Below, piece after piece: positions 1 through 8,032 of a stretch of 64,000 nt of DNA. The DNA is from Trinickia symbiotica (GTDB lineage: Bacteria; Pseudomonadota; Gammaproteobacteria; Burkholderiales; Burkholderiaceae), in assembly GCF_002934455.1 (NCBI RefSeq), contig NZ_PTIR01000002.1:1-64000 (forward strand), in the 5' to 3' direction. The notes beneath the pieces are model-generated. The model searched no databases and was not told the origin of the DNA. It was given only the letters and a program-made list of their open reading frames with translations. A program made the position numbers and the translations under genes. Position 1 is the first letter of the stretch. Every line of letters begins with the position of its first letter.

Positions 1-190
1 GGTTATCGCGCAGGAACATTTCCGTGGCGGGCAATGCCGACCATTCGGTAATCGCGTTCATTTTGATCGTCGTCGCCTGCTCGTCGGTGAGCAAGAAGCC
101 GTCGAACTTGTCCCAGGGAATGTCCTTCTCCATGTCCCATCGAACGGACTCGAGCGATTTGTAAAGTTCCGGATAGAGCATCGTATTCAT
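1..190 (-). CDS. Ferritin-like protein, N-terminal part (runs off left edge)
   Basis: Only the first 63 codons are present and the stop codon lies outside the window. ATG at 190 is preceded by AAGGGG with a six-base gap; an in-frame ATG at 196 abuts that ribosome site and is less likely. The peptide starts MNTMLYPELYKSLESVRW and is helical and acidic (WDMEKDIPWDKFDGF), reminiscent of ferritin-like diiron proteins. The metal-binding helices would lie beyond the edge, so family assignment is tentative. It diverges from the biosynthetic operon at 540 and shares its promoter region, which suggests, but does not prove, a role in the same pathway. Confidence 0.5.
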   Translation of the reverse strand, partial: MNTMLYPELYKSLESVRWDMEKDIPWDKFDGFLLTDEQATTIKMNAITEWSALPATEMFLRDN

Positions 191-334
191 GGCCATCCCC
201 TTGACGAATTCGTTCTCACCTGCTGAATGCGGACGAACCGTATATCGCAAATATGACCGCGGTACGACAAGAGAGGGGCTCGAGCGCGAGAGGGTTCCGT
301 TGCCGATGCGCGTCTGGACAGGCCGATCAGCTAG

Positions 335-350
335 CTCTCAGATATGACAG
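335..350. promoter_or_regulatory. Upstream lux-box-like palindrome
   Basis: CTCTCAGATATGACAG has six-base arms (CTcTCA / TGACAG, one mismatch) around GATA. Its centre lies 33 bp, about three helical turns, upstream of the centre of the better palindrome at 367-384. The half-sites are nearly the same, so it may be a second LuxR-type site on the same DNA face. Confidence 0.45.
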
Positions 351-366
351 GGATATGTCTCGATGC

Positions 367-384
367 GCTGTCATAACTGACAGC
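367..384. promoter_or_regulatory. lux-box-like operator upstream of the biosynthetic operon
   Basis: GCTGTCATAACTGACAGC is a perfect inverted repeat with seven-base arms and a four-base spacer. It matches the CTG-N10-CAG core of LuxR-family binding sites. A TTTAAT hexamer follows at 408-413. If that is the -10 element, the start site is near 418-420 and the box centre is close to -43, the usual position for an activating LuxR protein. The only LuxR-type gene in the window is at the far end of this operon (25595-26389). Confidence 0.65.
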
Positions 385-407
385 TTTTGCGCCAGACGCC
401 CCGCGGA

Positions 408-413
408 TTTAAT
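408..413 (+). promoter_or_regulatory. Candidate -10 element of the operon promoter
   Basis: TTTAAT differs from TATAAT at one base. No good -35 hexamer is visible at the right distance; the lux-type box occupies that place, as in class-II LuxR-activated promoters. This leaves a leader of about 120 bases before the GTG at 540. The region 191-540 shows no other gene that I can support. Confidence 0.4.
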
Positions 414-539
414 CACCTCGCTTGCGGAACGCCGCGTGCGCTGCGCAGCGACTCTCGTGCCCTTGCGAGATCGCCGCCTGTCAGCACGCCGCTTCACTGT
501 CATCAAGTCTCGCTTGAAGAAAGTAGAGAGGACGGCATA

Positions 540-2483
540 GTGAGAACACGGTCACCCCTGATCGACGGCATTCTCGGCATGCTCGACGCGACGTCGGCGG
601 GCGCCGAGCGAGCCATCGTTTTCGTCGACGAAAGCGGCGCGGAAAACGCTGTGCAATACCGCGATCTCGCACAGCGCGCGCTCGCGGTGTGCTCGGGCCT
701 GCTCGCCCTCGGCGCCCGCGAGAACGACCTCGTGTTGATCGCGCTGCCGGCATCGATCGACTACGCGGGTCTGCTGCTCGGCTGTGTGCTCGCGGGGATG
801 CTGCCGTGCACCGTGCCTTCGCCGGGTAAGCGCTTCAACGCGGACAGCATCGAAGTCGTCGAGATCGCCTGTCGGCTCTACGCTCCAAGACTCTTATTCA
901 CGACCGACGCCGCGTCGCAGCCGATGAGGGAGCGCCTGGCAGGCTTCGGCGTGCGCGTCGTCGGTACCGGCGAACTGATGCTGGCTGGTGCATCGGGTGT
1001 GCTCCCGCAAGTCTGCGAAAAGAGTCTCGACGATGCGCACCACGTTCAGTTGACGTCAGGCTCGGTATCCCATCCGAAAGCGGCCGTTCTGAGCCATCGA
1101 AACGTCTACGACAACTTGCGCGGTATCGGTGGTGCCGTCGGCTATGATCCGTCGCGAGGCGACGCAACGGTGTCGTGGCTGCCGCTCTACCACGACATGG
1201 GATTGCTGACGCTTCTTTCGAACGTTCACTATCGATCGGCGCTGCAATTCATGCAGCCGAGCGCGTTCATCCGTAATCCGCTCGGATGGTTGAAGCGCAT
1301 CGCCCAGGCACGCGCTACCACGACAGCGGCGCCCACGTTCGCGCTGCGCTATTGCGTGCGGCGCTTCAACGCCGCGGCCATGCAAGGGATCGATCTCAGC
1401 TGCTGCCGCAATATTTTTGTCGGCGCCGAGCGCGTGGACGCGCGCACGATGCGGGAATTCGCGCAAACGTTCGCCCGGTACGGCCTGCCAGGCAGCGCAT
1501 TGCAGCCGTGCTACGGCATGGCTGAATCGACGCTCGCCGTGACGATGCACGACGCGTCGCGGACGCTGCCCGCTCAAGCGCTCGTGCACGTCGTGACCGA
1601 CGCTATCGATTCGGTCACGCTGGCTGAGCGTCAGCTTGCGCTACCCGATGAAGCCCGCACCGAGAGCGATGATGAACGAGCCGCGCCTGAAAAACCGGCC
1701 GCGCAAGAGCTCGTGCTGTCGGTGGGCAGGTCGATTCCCGGCATGGAATACGAGGTGCGCGATGAGACCGGCCGCGTCGCAGCCGAGCGTCAGCCCGGCG
1801 AGATTCATATTCGCGGCACATCGGTGATGATGGGCTACATGCCGAGCACGCAGACTGAGGTGCCGGCGGGGATCGACGAAAACGGATGGTTCGCAACGGG
1901 AGATATCGGCTACGTCGTCGGAGAGCATCTCTTCATCCTCGGCCGCAAAAAGGAAATCATCATCATCCGCGGCGCGAACTACTTCCCGCATGAAATAGAG
2001 GAAGTCATCGCGGATCATCCGGCGATTTTCAAGGGCGCCTGTGCCGCGGTGGGCGTCTATGACGAGAAGCAGGGCACGGAAAGCCTCGTGATCCTGGTCG
2101 AGTCGCATGCGTCCGGCGTGCATGCCAATGCCAACGCGCGCGCTGAAATGCAGACGCTGCTGCAACGCAAGCTCGGCTATTGCGCGCAGGAGATCGTGTT
2201 CGTCGAACCGGGCGCGTTGCCGCGCACGACGAGCGGCAAGCTTCAACGTCTGAAGTCGCGCCAGCTGTACTTGAACGGCGAGTTCTCCGACATTCGACTC
2301 CCGTCGCCGATGGCGGCGAGCGCGGCCATGAGCGCCAAGTCGTCTCCAGCACCGGGCGATGCGATCGCTCTCGAGCTCGGTCCCATCCCTGTGCGCAACG
2401 AGAGCGGCGCGGGCAATCAAGCTTCGTCGCTGCCCCATGCGGGCGCTCACCCCGACGGGCATTCGAACGAGCAACCTCTGTAA
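540..2483 (+). CDS. Fatty acyl-AMP ligase (FAAL-type)
   Basis: This 647-residue adenylating enzyme probably activates a fatty acid and loads it on the ACP encoded at 7738. Visible motifs are the phosphate loop TSGSVSHPKAAVLSH (about 170), WLPLYHDMGL typical of fatty-acyl-AMP ligases (about 213), GMAEST (about 326), the hinge GRKKEIIIIRGANYFPHE (about 467) and the C-terminal TTSGKLQRLK lysine (about 566). GTG at 540 is preferred because GAGAGG lies upstream and homology-like sequence starts there; the frame is open back to 387. It is the first gene of the operon, 12 bases before the ABC ATPase gene. The C-terminal 70 residues are low-complexity. Confidence 0.88.
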   Translation: MRTRSPLIDGILGMLDATSAGAERAIVFVDESGAENAVQYRDLAQRALAVCSGLLALGARENDLVLIALPASIDYAGLLLGCVLAGMLPCTVPSPGKRFNADSIEVVEIACRLYAPRLLFTTDAASQPMRERLAGFGVRVVGTGELMLAGASGVLPQVCEKSLDDAHHVQLTSGSVSHPKAAVLSHRNVYDNLRGIGGAVGYDPSRGDATVSWLPLYHDMGLLTLLSNVHYRSALQFMQPSAFIRNPLGWLKRIAQARATTTAAPTFALRYCVRRFNAAAMQGIDLSCCRNIFVGAERVDARTMREFAQTFARYGLPGSALQPCYGMAESTLAVTMHDASRTLPAQALVHVVTDAIDSVTLAERQLALPDEARTESDDERAAPEKPAAQELVLSVGRSIPGMEYEVRDETGRVAAERQPGEIHIRGTSVMMGYMPSTQTEVPAGIDENGWFATGDIGYVVGEHLFILGRKKEIIIIRGANYFPHEIEEVIADHPAIFKGACAAVGVYDEKQGTESLVILVESHASGVHANANARAEMQTLLQRKLGYCAQEIVFVEPGALPRTTSGKLQRLKSRQLYLNGEFSDIRLPSPMAASAAMSAKSSPAPGDAIALELGPIPVRNESGAGNQASSLPHAGAHPDGHSNEQPL

Positions 2484-2495
2484 CGGACCTTCGCC

Positions 2496-3248
2496 ATGGA
2501 CATGACCGACCTCCCACAGGAGCCCGGCGCTGAAGCGCGACCGATGCTCGAGCTGCGATCGATCGCGCGAGAATACCGGCGAGGCGCGGAACGTATTGCC
2601 GCGCTCAAGTCGATCGACCTGACGATCCGCGCCGGCGACATCATCGGCTTGATCGGACCGTCGGGAAGCGGCAAGAGCACATTGCTCAATATCGCTGGCT
2701 TTCTCGACAACCCGACGCGCGGTACACGCCTCATCGAAGGCAAGGCGATCGACGCTGCCGCCGAGCGCACGCTCGAGCACATTCGCAGGGACCGCATCGG
2801 CTTCGTCTTCCAGCATTTCAATCTGATCCCGGTCCTCTCATCGATCGAAAACGTCGAGCTCGGTCTCTTCTGGCTCAAGGACAAGGCCGAGCGGCGCGAT
2901 CGCGCACGCGCGATGATCGCGCGAGTGGGACTGGCCGCGCGCGAGCAGCACCGGCCCGGCGAGCTTTCCGGCGGCGAGCAGCAGCGCATCTCGCTCGCAC
3001 GCGCGCTCGTCAAGGAACCCGCCTTCGTCATTGCCGACGAGCCCACCGCCAATCTCGACTCGGCGAGCGCCGCGGCCGTCGTCGAATTGATCCTGTCGAT
3101 CAACGGCACACACAACACGGCATTTCTGATCGCCTCACACGATCAGCGCCTTTGCTCACAACTGCCGCGGCGCTTGCGCATGGTCGACGGCGTCATCCAC
3201 CCGGAACTGGAGACCGACAGTGAACTGGATCACGTTCGCGTGGCGTAA
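2496..3248 (+). CDS. ABC transporter ATPase, LolD/MacB type
   Basis: This 250-residue ATPase shows Walker A GPSGSGKS (about 54), signature LSGGEQQR (about 157) and Walker B VIADEPTANLDS (about 180). It resembles LolD and MacB-type ATPases, which drive mechanotransmission rather than substrate passage through the membrane. The frame overlaps the following FtsX-type permease gene by 29 bases, so the two are coupled. With the LolA-like and barrel genes downstream it forms a four-gene envelope module. Substrate unknown; a lipid product of this operon is the natural guess. Confidence 0.88.
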   Translation: MDMTDLPQEPGAEARPMLELRSIAREYRRGAERIAALKSIDLTIRAGDIIGLIGPSGSGKSTLLNIAGFLDNPTRGTRLIEGKAIDAAAERTLEHIRRDRIGFVFQHFNLIPVLSSIENVELGLFWLKDKAERRDRARAMIARVGLAAREQHRPGELSGGEQQRISLARALVKEPAFVIADEPTANLDSASAAAVVELILSINGTHNTAFLIASHDQRLCSQLPRRLRMVDGVIHPELETDSELDHVRVA

Positions 3249-4437
3249 CCTCTGGCGCAATCCGCGCCGAACGATCCTCACGATGCTCACGGTGGGTGTG
3301 ACGGCGTTTGCCGCGGCGGTCGCGCTCGGCTACATCCTCGCCACGTTCAATGCCGTTCGCGAGGGGACGATTCTCGGCAGTGTCGGGCATCTGCAAGTGC
3401 TGCATCGAGGCTATCTCGACAAGATCGGCGAGCGGCCGCTGCAATACGGCCTTACCGCCGACGAGGGCGCGCGCGCGCAGCGGGCGATCGCTAGCTTGCA
3501 CGACCTGCGCTCGGTTGCCCGTCAGATCGACTTCGAAGGCCTCGTCTCCAATGGAGACCTCAGCTATGGCTTCGTCGGCGATGGCATCGAGCCCAACAAG
3601 CAGGCGCCCGACTACTTCGACTATCACACGGTCGTTGCCGGCCGCTATCTCGATCCCGCTACGGCGGGCACGGAAATCGTGGTCGGCGCTGAACTTGCAC
3701 GCAAACTCGCGATCAAGCCCGGCGACGTCATTTCGCTGATGGTTTCGACGGCTTCGGGCGGGATCAATGCGACCGACGCCCAAGTGGTCGGCATTATCAG
3801 CACCGGCGTGAAGGATCTCGACGATCGCATCGTGCAAACGAGCTTCGGATCGGCTCAGAAACTGCTGCGCACGGACAAGGCCTCGCGCATCGTGGTGCTG
3901 CTGAATCATACGTCGTCCACCGAGGCGGCCGCCGCGAGCCTGCGCGGTGCGCTGCCCGATCTCGACGTGCGAACCTGGGACCAGATCGCGTCGCTCTATC
4001 ACCAGCTCGTATCGCTCTATCGAAACGAGTTTTCCGTGCTCGGCACCATTCTGGCCGTGACGATTCTTCTCTCGATGGCCAACTCTATTGTGATGAGCGT
4101 GATGGAGCGCCAGCGCGAGATTTCGACGTTGCGCGCACTCGGCATATCCACGGGCATCGTCAAGTTTATGTTCGTCAACGAATCAGTCTTCACGAGTGCC
4201 ATCGGCGCTGCCGTCGGCGCATGCCTGGGAGCGCTCGTCATGGGCGCCGTCAATTACGCGCATGTGCGTCTGCCGCCGCCGCCGGGCCGCGTGAAGCCCG
4301 TGCTGCTCGAGTTCGCGTTGAGCGTACATGCGTCCGCCGGCATCGGGATCGCGTTCATCGTGCTCGGCGTACTGGCCGCGGCGTTCGCGACGCGTCGGCT
4401 CTTGAAACGCAACATCCTCGAGGGATTTTCGGCATGA
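3220..4437 (+). CDS. ABC transporter permease, FtsX/LolC-LolE type
   Basis: This 405-residue protein has an N-terminal membrane segment (residues about 18-42), a large periplasmic domain and three C-terminal membrane segments. That is the MacB/LolCE layout. GTG at 3220 (protein starts MNWITFAWRNLWRNPRRTIL) has a GGAG upstream and lies inside the end of the ATPase gene. Its stop overlaps the ATG of the next gene (ATGA). It probably acts as a homodimer with the ATPase, extracting an amphipathic molecule from the outer face of the inner membrane. This role is inferred from the family. Confidence 0.85.
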   Translation: MNWITFAWRNLWRNPRRTILTMLTVGVTAFAAAVALGYILATFNAVREGTILGSVGHLQVLHRGYLDKIGERPLQYGLTADEGARAQRAIASLHDLRSVARQIDFEGLVSNGDLSYGFVGDGIEPNKQAPDYFDYHTVVAGRYLDPATAGTEIVVGAELARKLAIKPGDVISLMVSTASGGINATDAQVVGIISTGVKDLDDRIVQTSFGSAQKLLRTDKASRIVVLLNHTSSTEAAAASLRGALPDLDVRTWDQIASLYHQLVSLYRNEFSVLGTILAVTILLSMANSIVMSVMERQREISTLRALGISTGIVKFMFVNESVFTSAIGAAVGACLGALVMGAVNYAHVRLPPPPGRVKPVLLEFALSVHASAGIGIAFIVLGVLAAAFATRRLLKRNILEGFSA

Positions 4438-5201
4438 AATCGATCCACCCGCGCCGCGTGCCGCAGCCGATCCTCACGGCCTTCTTCGCAACCGCTCTCG
4501 CCATCGCCGGCACGCGCGCGTTCGCGGATACGCCCGCTCAGATGCTCGCGCGCGCCGACTCTTACCGGACCGGCTCTGACGATGCGCAGACTCGGGTGCG
4601 CATCACTAACGTGATCGACGGTTCGCTAGAGGACGGCACCGACTACCTCGTCTATGCCCGCACGAACGGCGATACGCTTGCGATCACTCAAACGGGCGAG
4701 AACCAGGGCCAAAAGTACCTCGCCACCGACGAGGGCCATTGGTTCTACGTGCCGAATACGCGCCGCGCGGTGCGCATCAACGGCTTGCAGCGCCTGCAGG
4801 GCGAGGTCGTGATCAGCGACATCACTCGCACGCATTGGGCAAAGACTTATAGCGCGACGGTGGCGGCGAATGCGGCAGCTCAAATCGACGGTCGCGATGT
4901 GACGGAACTCGATCTGGCGGCGACCGACCCGGACAGTGTGTACCCGAAAGTGAAGCTATGGGTCACGTCGAACGGCGATGTGCCGGTTCGTGCGCAATTC
5001 TTTCTTGCAAGTGGGCTTCTCTTTCGCACCGCCGATTTCGGACCGCTCGTCGACATCAACGGCCGCAAGCTTATCGACAAGATCACCTATCGAAACGAGA
5101 TCGAAAAAAAGCGAGCGAGCGTCGTCCAGCTTTCGAACGGCGAGGCACGCAAACTCCCGGTGAGCTGGTTCAACCCCGACTCGCTTTCGAATGTCAACTG
5201 A
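4434..5201 (+). CDS. LolA-like outer-membrane lipoprotein-sorting protein
   Basis: This 255-residue secreted protein has a signal peptide with probable cleavage after TRAFA (about residue 31). The mature part resembles COG2834-type LolA-like carriers (TDYLVYARTNGDTLAITQ, GHWFYVPNTRRAVRINGLQRLQG). Such proteins have an open barrel that shields lipid chains in the periplasm. ATG at 4434 overlaps the permease stop, and its own end overlaps the next gene by 11 bases. The order ATPase, permease, carrier, outer-membrane protein suggests a trans-envelope lipid route separate from the housekeeping Lol system. Confidence 0.78.
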   Translation: MKSIHPRRVPQPILTAFFATALAIAGTRAFADTPAQMLARADSYRTGSDDAQTRVRITNVIDGSLEDGTDYLVYARTNGDTLAITQTGENQGQKYLATDEGHWFYVPNTRRAVRINGLQRLQGEVVISDITRTHWAKTYSATVAANAAAQIDGRDVTELDLAATDPDSVYPKVKLWVTSNGDVPVRAQFFLASGLLFRTADFGPLVDINGRKLIDKITYRNEIEKKRASVVQLSNGEARKLPVSWFNPDSLSNVN

Positions 5202-6507
5202 CGCGCACTGCTTCCATCATGCACGCATCGACCGGAATCCTCCTTTGCTACGAGTGCTCGTCGCCCTCACTGCGTGCTCGTGCGCATGCACGGCGCGCGC
5301 GGACGGTTTCGATCTGGGGCAGCAATTGAGCACGTTAAACGGTGTGGCCTACGCGCGATCGATCACGTTCACCGGCGGCAATGCACTGATCGGCGACGTG
5401 ATCGGCAGCGAGCCGGCCAACGCGCGCGACGTTGCGGCGCTCGTGCGCATCGATCAGCCGAACGTGTTCCTGAATGCGCGGGCCCTCCTCGACTACACGG
5501 GCGGTACGGCACGTACCGATGGCCGCCTGAACGAGCTTGGCGCGCGCGCCAACGTCACGCAGAACGTATCGGTAACCGTAGGCAAGCGGATCGAGTCGCT
5601 CGACGTGACGCAGGCATTCTTTCCGCTGGCGTTCTTCGAGAAGCACCCCTCGAATGCGGATATCTTCGATCGCTATGGCGACGTGGAGGGGGCACCGATT
5701 GCCGAGGTGAAGTGGGTCGGCGAGCGGTCGTCGTTACAGGCGATGGTCGGCAACAACCATACATCGAGAACCGACACGGACATTCGCGACACACAGGGCG
5801 CGAGCCAGCTCTTGCGCTTCGCGACGAATTGGGCGGGCGGTTCGGCTTCGGTGCTGGCCGGCGGGCATGCTGGGCACTTTGGCAGCGGCGGCACGTTTTC
5901 AATGGACGTCGGCGCGAATTCGACGTTCTACGGCGGCGGCTGGATCGAGCGCGGCAGCACGCGCGATTCCATCGGGTATGCCGGGGCGGCGATTCCCGCA
6001 ACGGACCCGGCCGGCGGAAATCCGATCGACCGGCGCAATAGCGGCCAGTACATGTGGCGCACGGCGCTCGGCATGCAGACGACGCTGCCGGGCGGCATCG
6101 ACGCGATCGCCGAATGGCAGCACGACGAGGCGAGGCTCGATGCGGCGCAGTGGCGCAATGTGACGGCTTCGATCACGGCAAACAGCGCCGCGATCGCCCG
6201 TGGCCAGTTTGCCGCCTTCGGTCCGCTCGTCGCGACCGCGAACTTTCTGTCGACCGAGGGCAATTTGCGCGATTACTTCTTCGTGCGGCTCGGCAAGAAG
6301 GTGAGGGCCGGCACCGAACTCTCGGCGCGTGCGCTCTATTCGCCGCAGGACAAGGGCCTGCTCACGGTCGTGCAGGTGACGTCAGATATCGATAGGCGCT
6401 TCAGCGTTGATCTCGCGCTCTCACATGCGTTCGGCGGCGGACATTCCGAGTATCGCGTCGTGGGCTTTTCGACGGAAATCGACGCGGCGTTACGCGTGCG
6501 CTTTTAA
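5191..6507 (+). CDS. Putative outer-membrane beta-barrel protein
   Basis: This 438-residue protein has an N-terminal export signal (hydrophobic PLLRVLVALTACSCACTARA) and then many alternating amphipathic strands such as FTGGNALIGDVIG, NVFLNARALLDYTGG and FFVRLGKKVRAGTELSARALY. It ends in an aromatic residue (ALRVRF), as outer-membrane barrels do. ATG at 5191 lies inside the end of the LolA-like gene; a later start nearer the hydrophobic stretch is possible. I do not recognise a named family. By position it would be the outer-membrane end of the transport module. Confidence 0.65.
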   Translation: MSTDAHCFHHARIDRNPPLLRVLVALTACSCACTARADGFDLGQQLSTLNGVAYARSITFTGGNALIGDVIGSEPANARDVAALVRIDQPNVFLNARALLDYTGGTARTDGRLNELGARANVTQNVSVTVGKRIESLDVTQAFFPLAFFEKHPSNADIFDRYGDVEGAPIAEVKWVGERSSLQAMVGNNHTSRTDTDIRDTQGASQLLRFATNWAGGSASVLAGGHAGHFGSGGTFSMDVGANSTFYGGGWIERGSTRDSIGYAGAAIPATDPAGGNPIDRRNSGQYMWRTALGMQTTLPGGIDAIAEWQHDEARLDAAQWRNVTASITANSAAIARGQFAAFGPLVATANFLSTEGNLRDYFFVRLGKKVRAGTELSARALYSPQDKGLLTVVQVTSDIDRRFSVDLALSHAFGGGHSEYRVVGFSTEIDAALRVRF

Positions 6508-6534
6508 ACCTCGAACATTCGGATAACGAGCGAT

Positions 6535-7635
6535 ATGCACCCAGCTAATCTGATCGACGATATTCGCACCCCGGCGCAGACATCGACGTGGAAGACGACG
6601 GATTTGCCGACGCTCGCCGCGCTGCCCGTCGCGGCGCGCCTCGAAGCGTTCGGCCCGCTGCCCGACGCGTTGCTCGCGTTGCTGCGCGAAGGCGCCGTCC
6701 GGCTTCTCGACAGCGACATGATCATCAGGCAGCGCCGGCTGGGCGACGTTGCATTGCCGGAGATCGAGGAAGGCGCCTCGACCGAGTTGCGCCATGACGA
6801 ATCGGCGCTTGCGGAAGCGGTTCTCGAGCAAATTGCGCAGCAAGGTCTTGCCGATCACTTCAAGCCTTTCATGCGCTCGTTCATCCGGATCATGTTCGCG
6901 CTGTTCTTTACGCCCGACCAGTACGAGCGCGCCTGCGCCTGTCTCGATGACGGTTACCACTTCTCGTTCCTGATGAGCGATGCGGGCGGCCCGACGCTTG
7001 CCGGCTGGCAATCCGTCGCGCGTAACGACCAAGGGCGCATCCGCTTGACGGTCGACAAAGTCTGGGGCATCGAGGCGCACCGCGAGGGGATGGCAGTCAT
7101 TGCGGCGCGGCTGCCTGGCGTGTTCTTTCCGGCCGCCTACCTTGTATGGCCGGAGCAGTACAGATCGCTCCGGCGGGTGTCGTATGGGGAGCCGTTTCTC
7201 GACGGCAGACTGCAGCTCGGCAATGTCAACGGCGAGGTCGAGGTCGGCGCGGGCGACCGTCTGAAAATCGGCGGTCCGACTGTCTTCAATAAGTACCTGA
7301 CGATCGTAAGGCCATTCTTTGTCCGCGCATTGATGGCGCACCTCGAATGGCTCGCCAGCGAAGGCCGCTTGACCCTGGACGAGAGAGCCGGCGATGCCAT
7401 GCGATTCATTGCGGACGCCGCAAGGCAACAAACGCGATCACAGGTCTACAGCTTCGGCAGCGTGCAGCGGGTACTCGCGCTGAAGTTCGCGTCCAACGAA
7501 CTGTTGAGCGGCCTCGTGCGCAGCGGAGCGGTACGCGAGTTCGGCGACGAACGCGATTTGCTCGCGTTCTCGAAGATGGAGGGGAGCTCCTATCGCTGCT
7601 ATCACGAGCTTCGGACGAGCTTCAAGGGAGTGTGA
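6535..7635 (+). CDS. Divergent acyl-CoA dehydrogenase-like protein
   Basis: This 366-residue protein keeps the outline of an acyl-CoA dehydrogenase: an FSFLMSDAGGPTLAGWQSVA stretch like the flavin-binding TEPDAGSD region, then a K-x-WG segment (TVDKVWGIEAHREG) and a late KMEGSSYRCYHEL where the catalytic glutamate of YEGT would lie. Similarity is low and the protein is shorter than usual. It may oxidise an ACP-bound acyl chain or have another role. It stands just upstream of the ACP gene, from which a strong hairpin separates it. Confidence 0.5.
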   Translation: MHPANLIDDIRTPAQTSTWKTTDLPTLAALPVAARLEAFGPLPDALLALLREGAVRLLDSDMIIRQRRLGDVALPEIEEGASTELRHDESALAEAVLEQIAQQGLADHFKPFMRSFIRIMFALFFTPDQYERACACLDDGYHFSFLMSDAGGPTLAGWQSVARNDQGRIRLTVDKVWGIEAHREGMAVIAARLPGVFFPAAYLVWPEQYRSLRRVSYGEPFLDGRLQLGNVNGEVEVGAGDRLKIGGPTVFNKYLTIVRPFFVRALMAHLEWLASEGRLTLDERAGDAMRFIADAARQQTRSQVYSFGSVQRVLALKFASNELLSGLVRSGAVREFGDERDLLAFSKMEGSSYRCYHELRTSFKGV

Positions 7636-7640
7636 CGGGC

Positions 7641-7665
7641 CGAGTGGCGCTTCGAGCGCCGCTCG
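7641..7665 (+). other. RNA hairpin in front of the ACP gene
   Basis: CGAGTGGCGCT pairs with AGCGCCGCTCG (one T-G wobble) around a TCG loop, giving an 11-bp stem directly after the dehydrogenase-like gene. No T-run follows, so it is unlikely to be a full terminator. It lies in the longest gap of the operon (7636-7737) and could protect a processed ACP transcript or attenuate the upstream one. Confidence 0.45.
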
Positions 7666-7737
7666 CGTTCGGCGAGCTTCATGCGGTAATCAATCAATAG
7701 CAAACGCGCAGTCAATCTACCTCAAGGGGAAATTGCA

Positions 7738-7986
7738 ATGAGCACCACCACGCCTGAAAACGCACTGGCTGTCCTGGCACGCGAAGTCGCGAAGATTCTG
7801 AACGTCGAATCGGTCGAGACCAACGTCGGCATCGGCGAGCTGGGCATCGATTCGCTCAACATCGTCGAGCTGATCGTCTTCTGCGAGCAGCTTTACGGTT
7901 CGATCGATCCGGAAGCGCTCAACATCACGCAATACACGACGCTCGAGCAGCTCGACGAGCAACTGCGCTCGAATCAGGCCGCCTGA
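7738..7986 (+). CDS. Acyl carrier protein
   Basis: An 82-residue carrier protein. The phosphopantetheine attachment site is LGIDSLN, with serine at residue 39, followed by the usual helix (IVELIVFCEQLYG). A strong AGGGGA ribosome site lies upstream. It is the only carrier protein in the operon, so the FAAL at 540, the three thiolase-fold proteins and perhaps the second ligase and decarboxylase should act on chains bound to it. Confidence 0.92.
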   Translation: MSTTTPENALAVLAREVAKILNVESVETNVGIGELGIDSLNIVELIVFCEQLYGSIDPEALNITQYTTLEQLDEQLRSNQAA

Positions 7987-8032
7987 ACATGGCGCGCGTC
8001 GTTGCACGTCCGCTTGCCGGGGAGATCGAGGG

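Noticed and set aside
1641-2816. 391-codon - strand frame
   Set aside because: It is antisense to the FAAL and ABC ATPase genes, with arginine-rich composition and no recognisable family.
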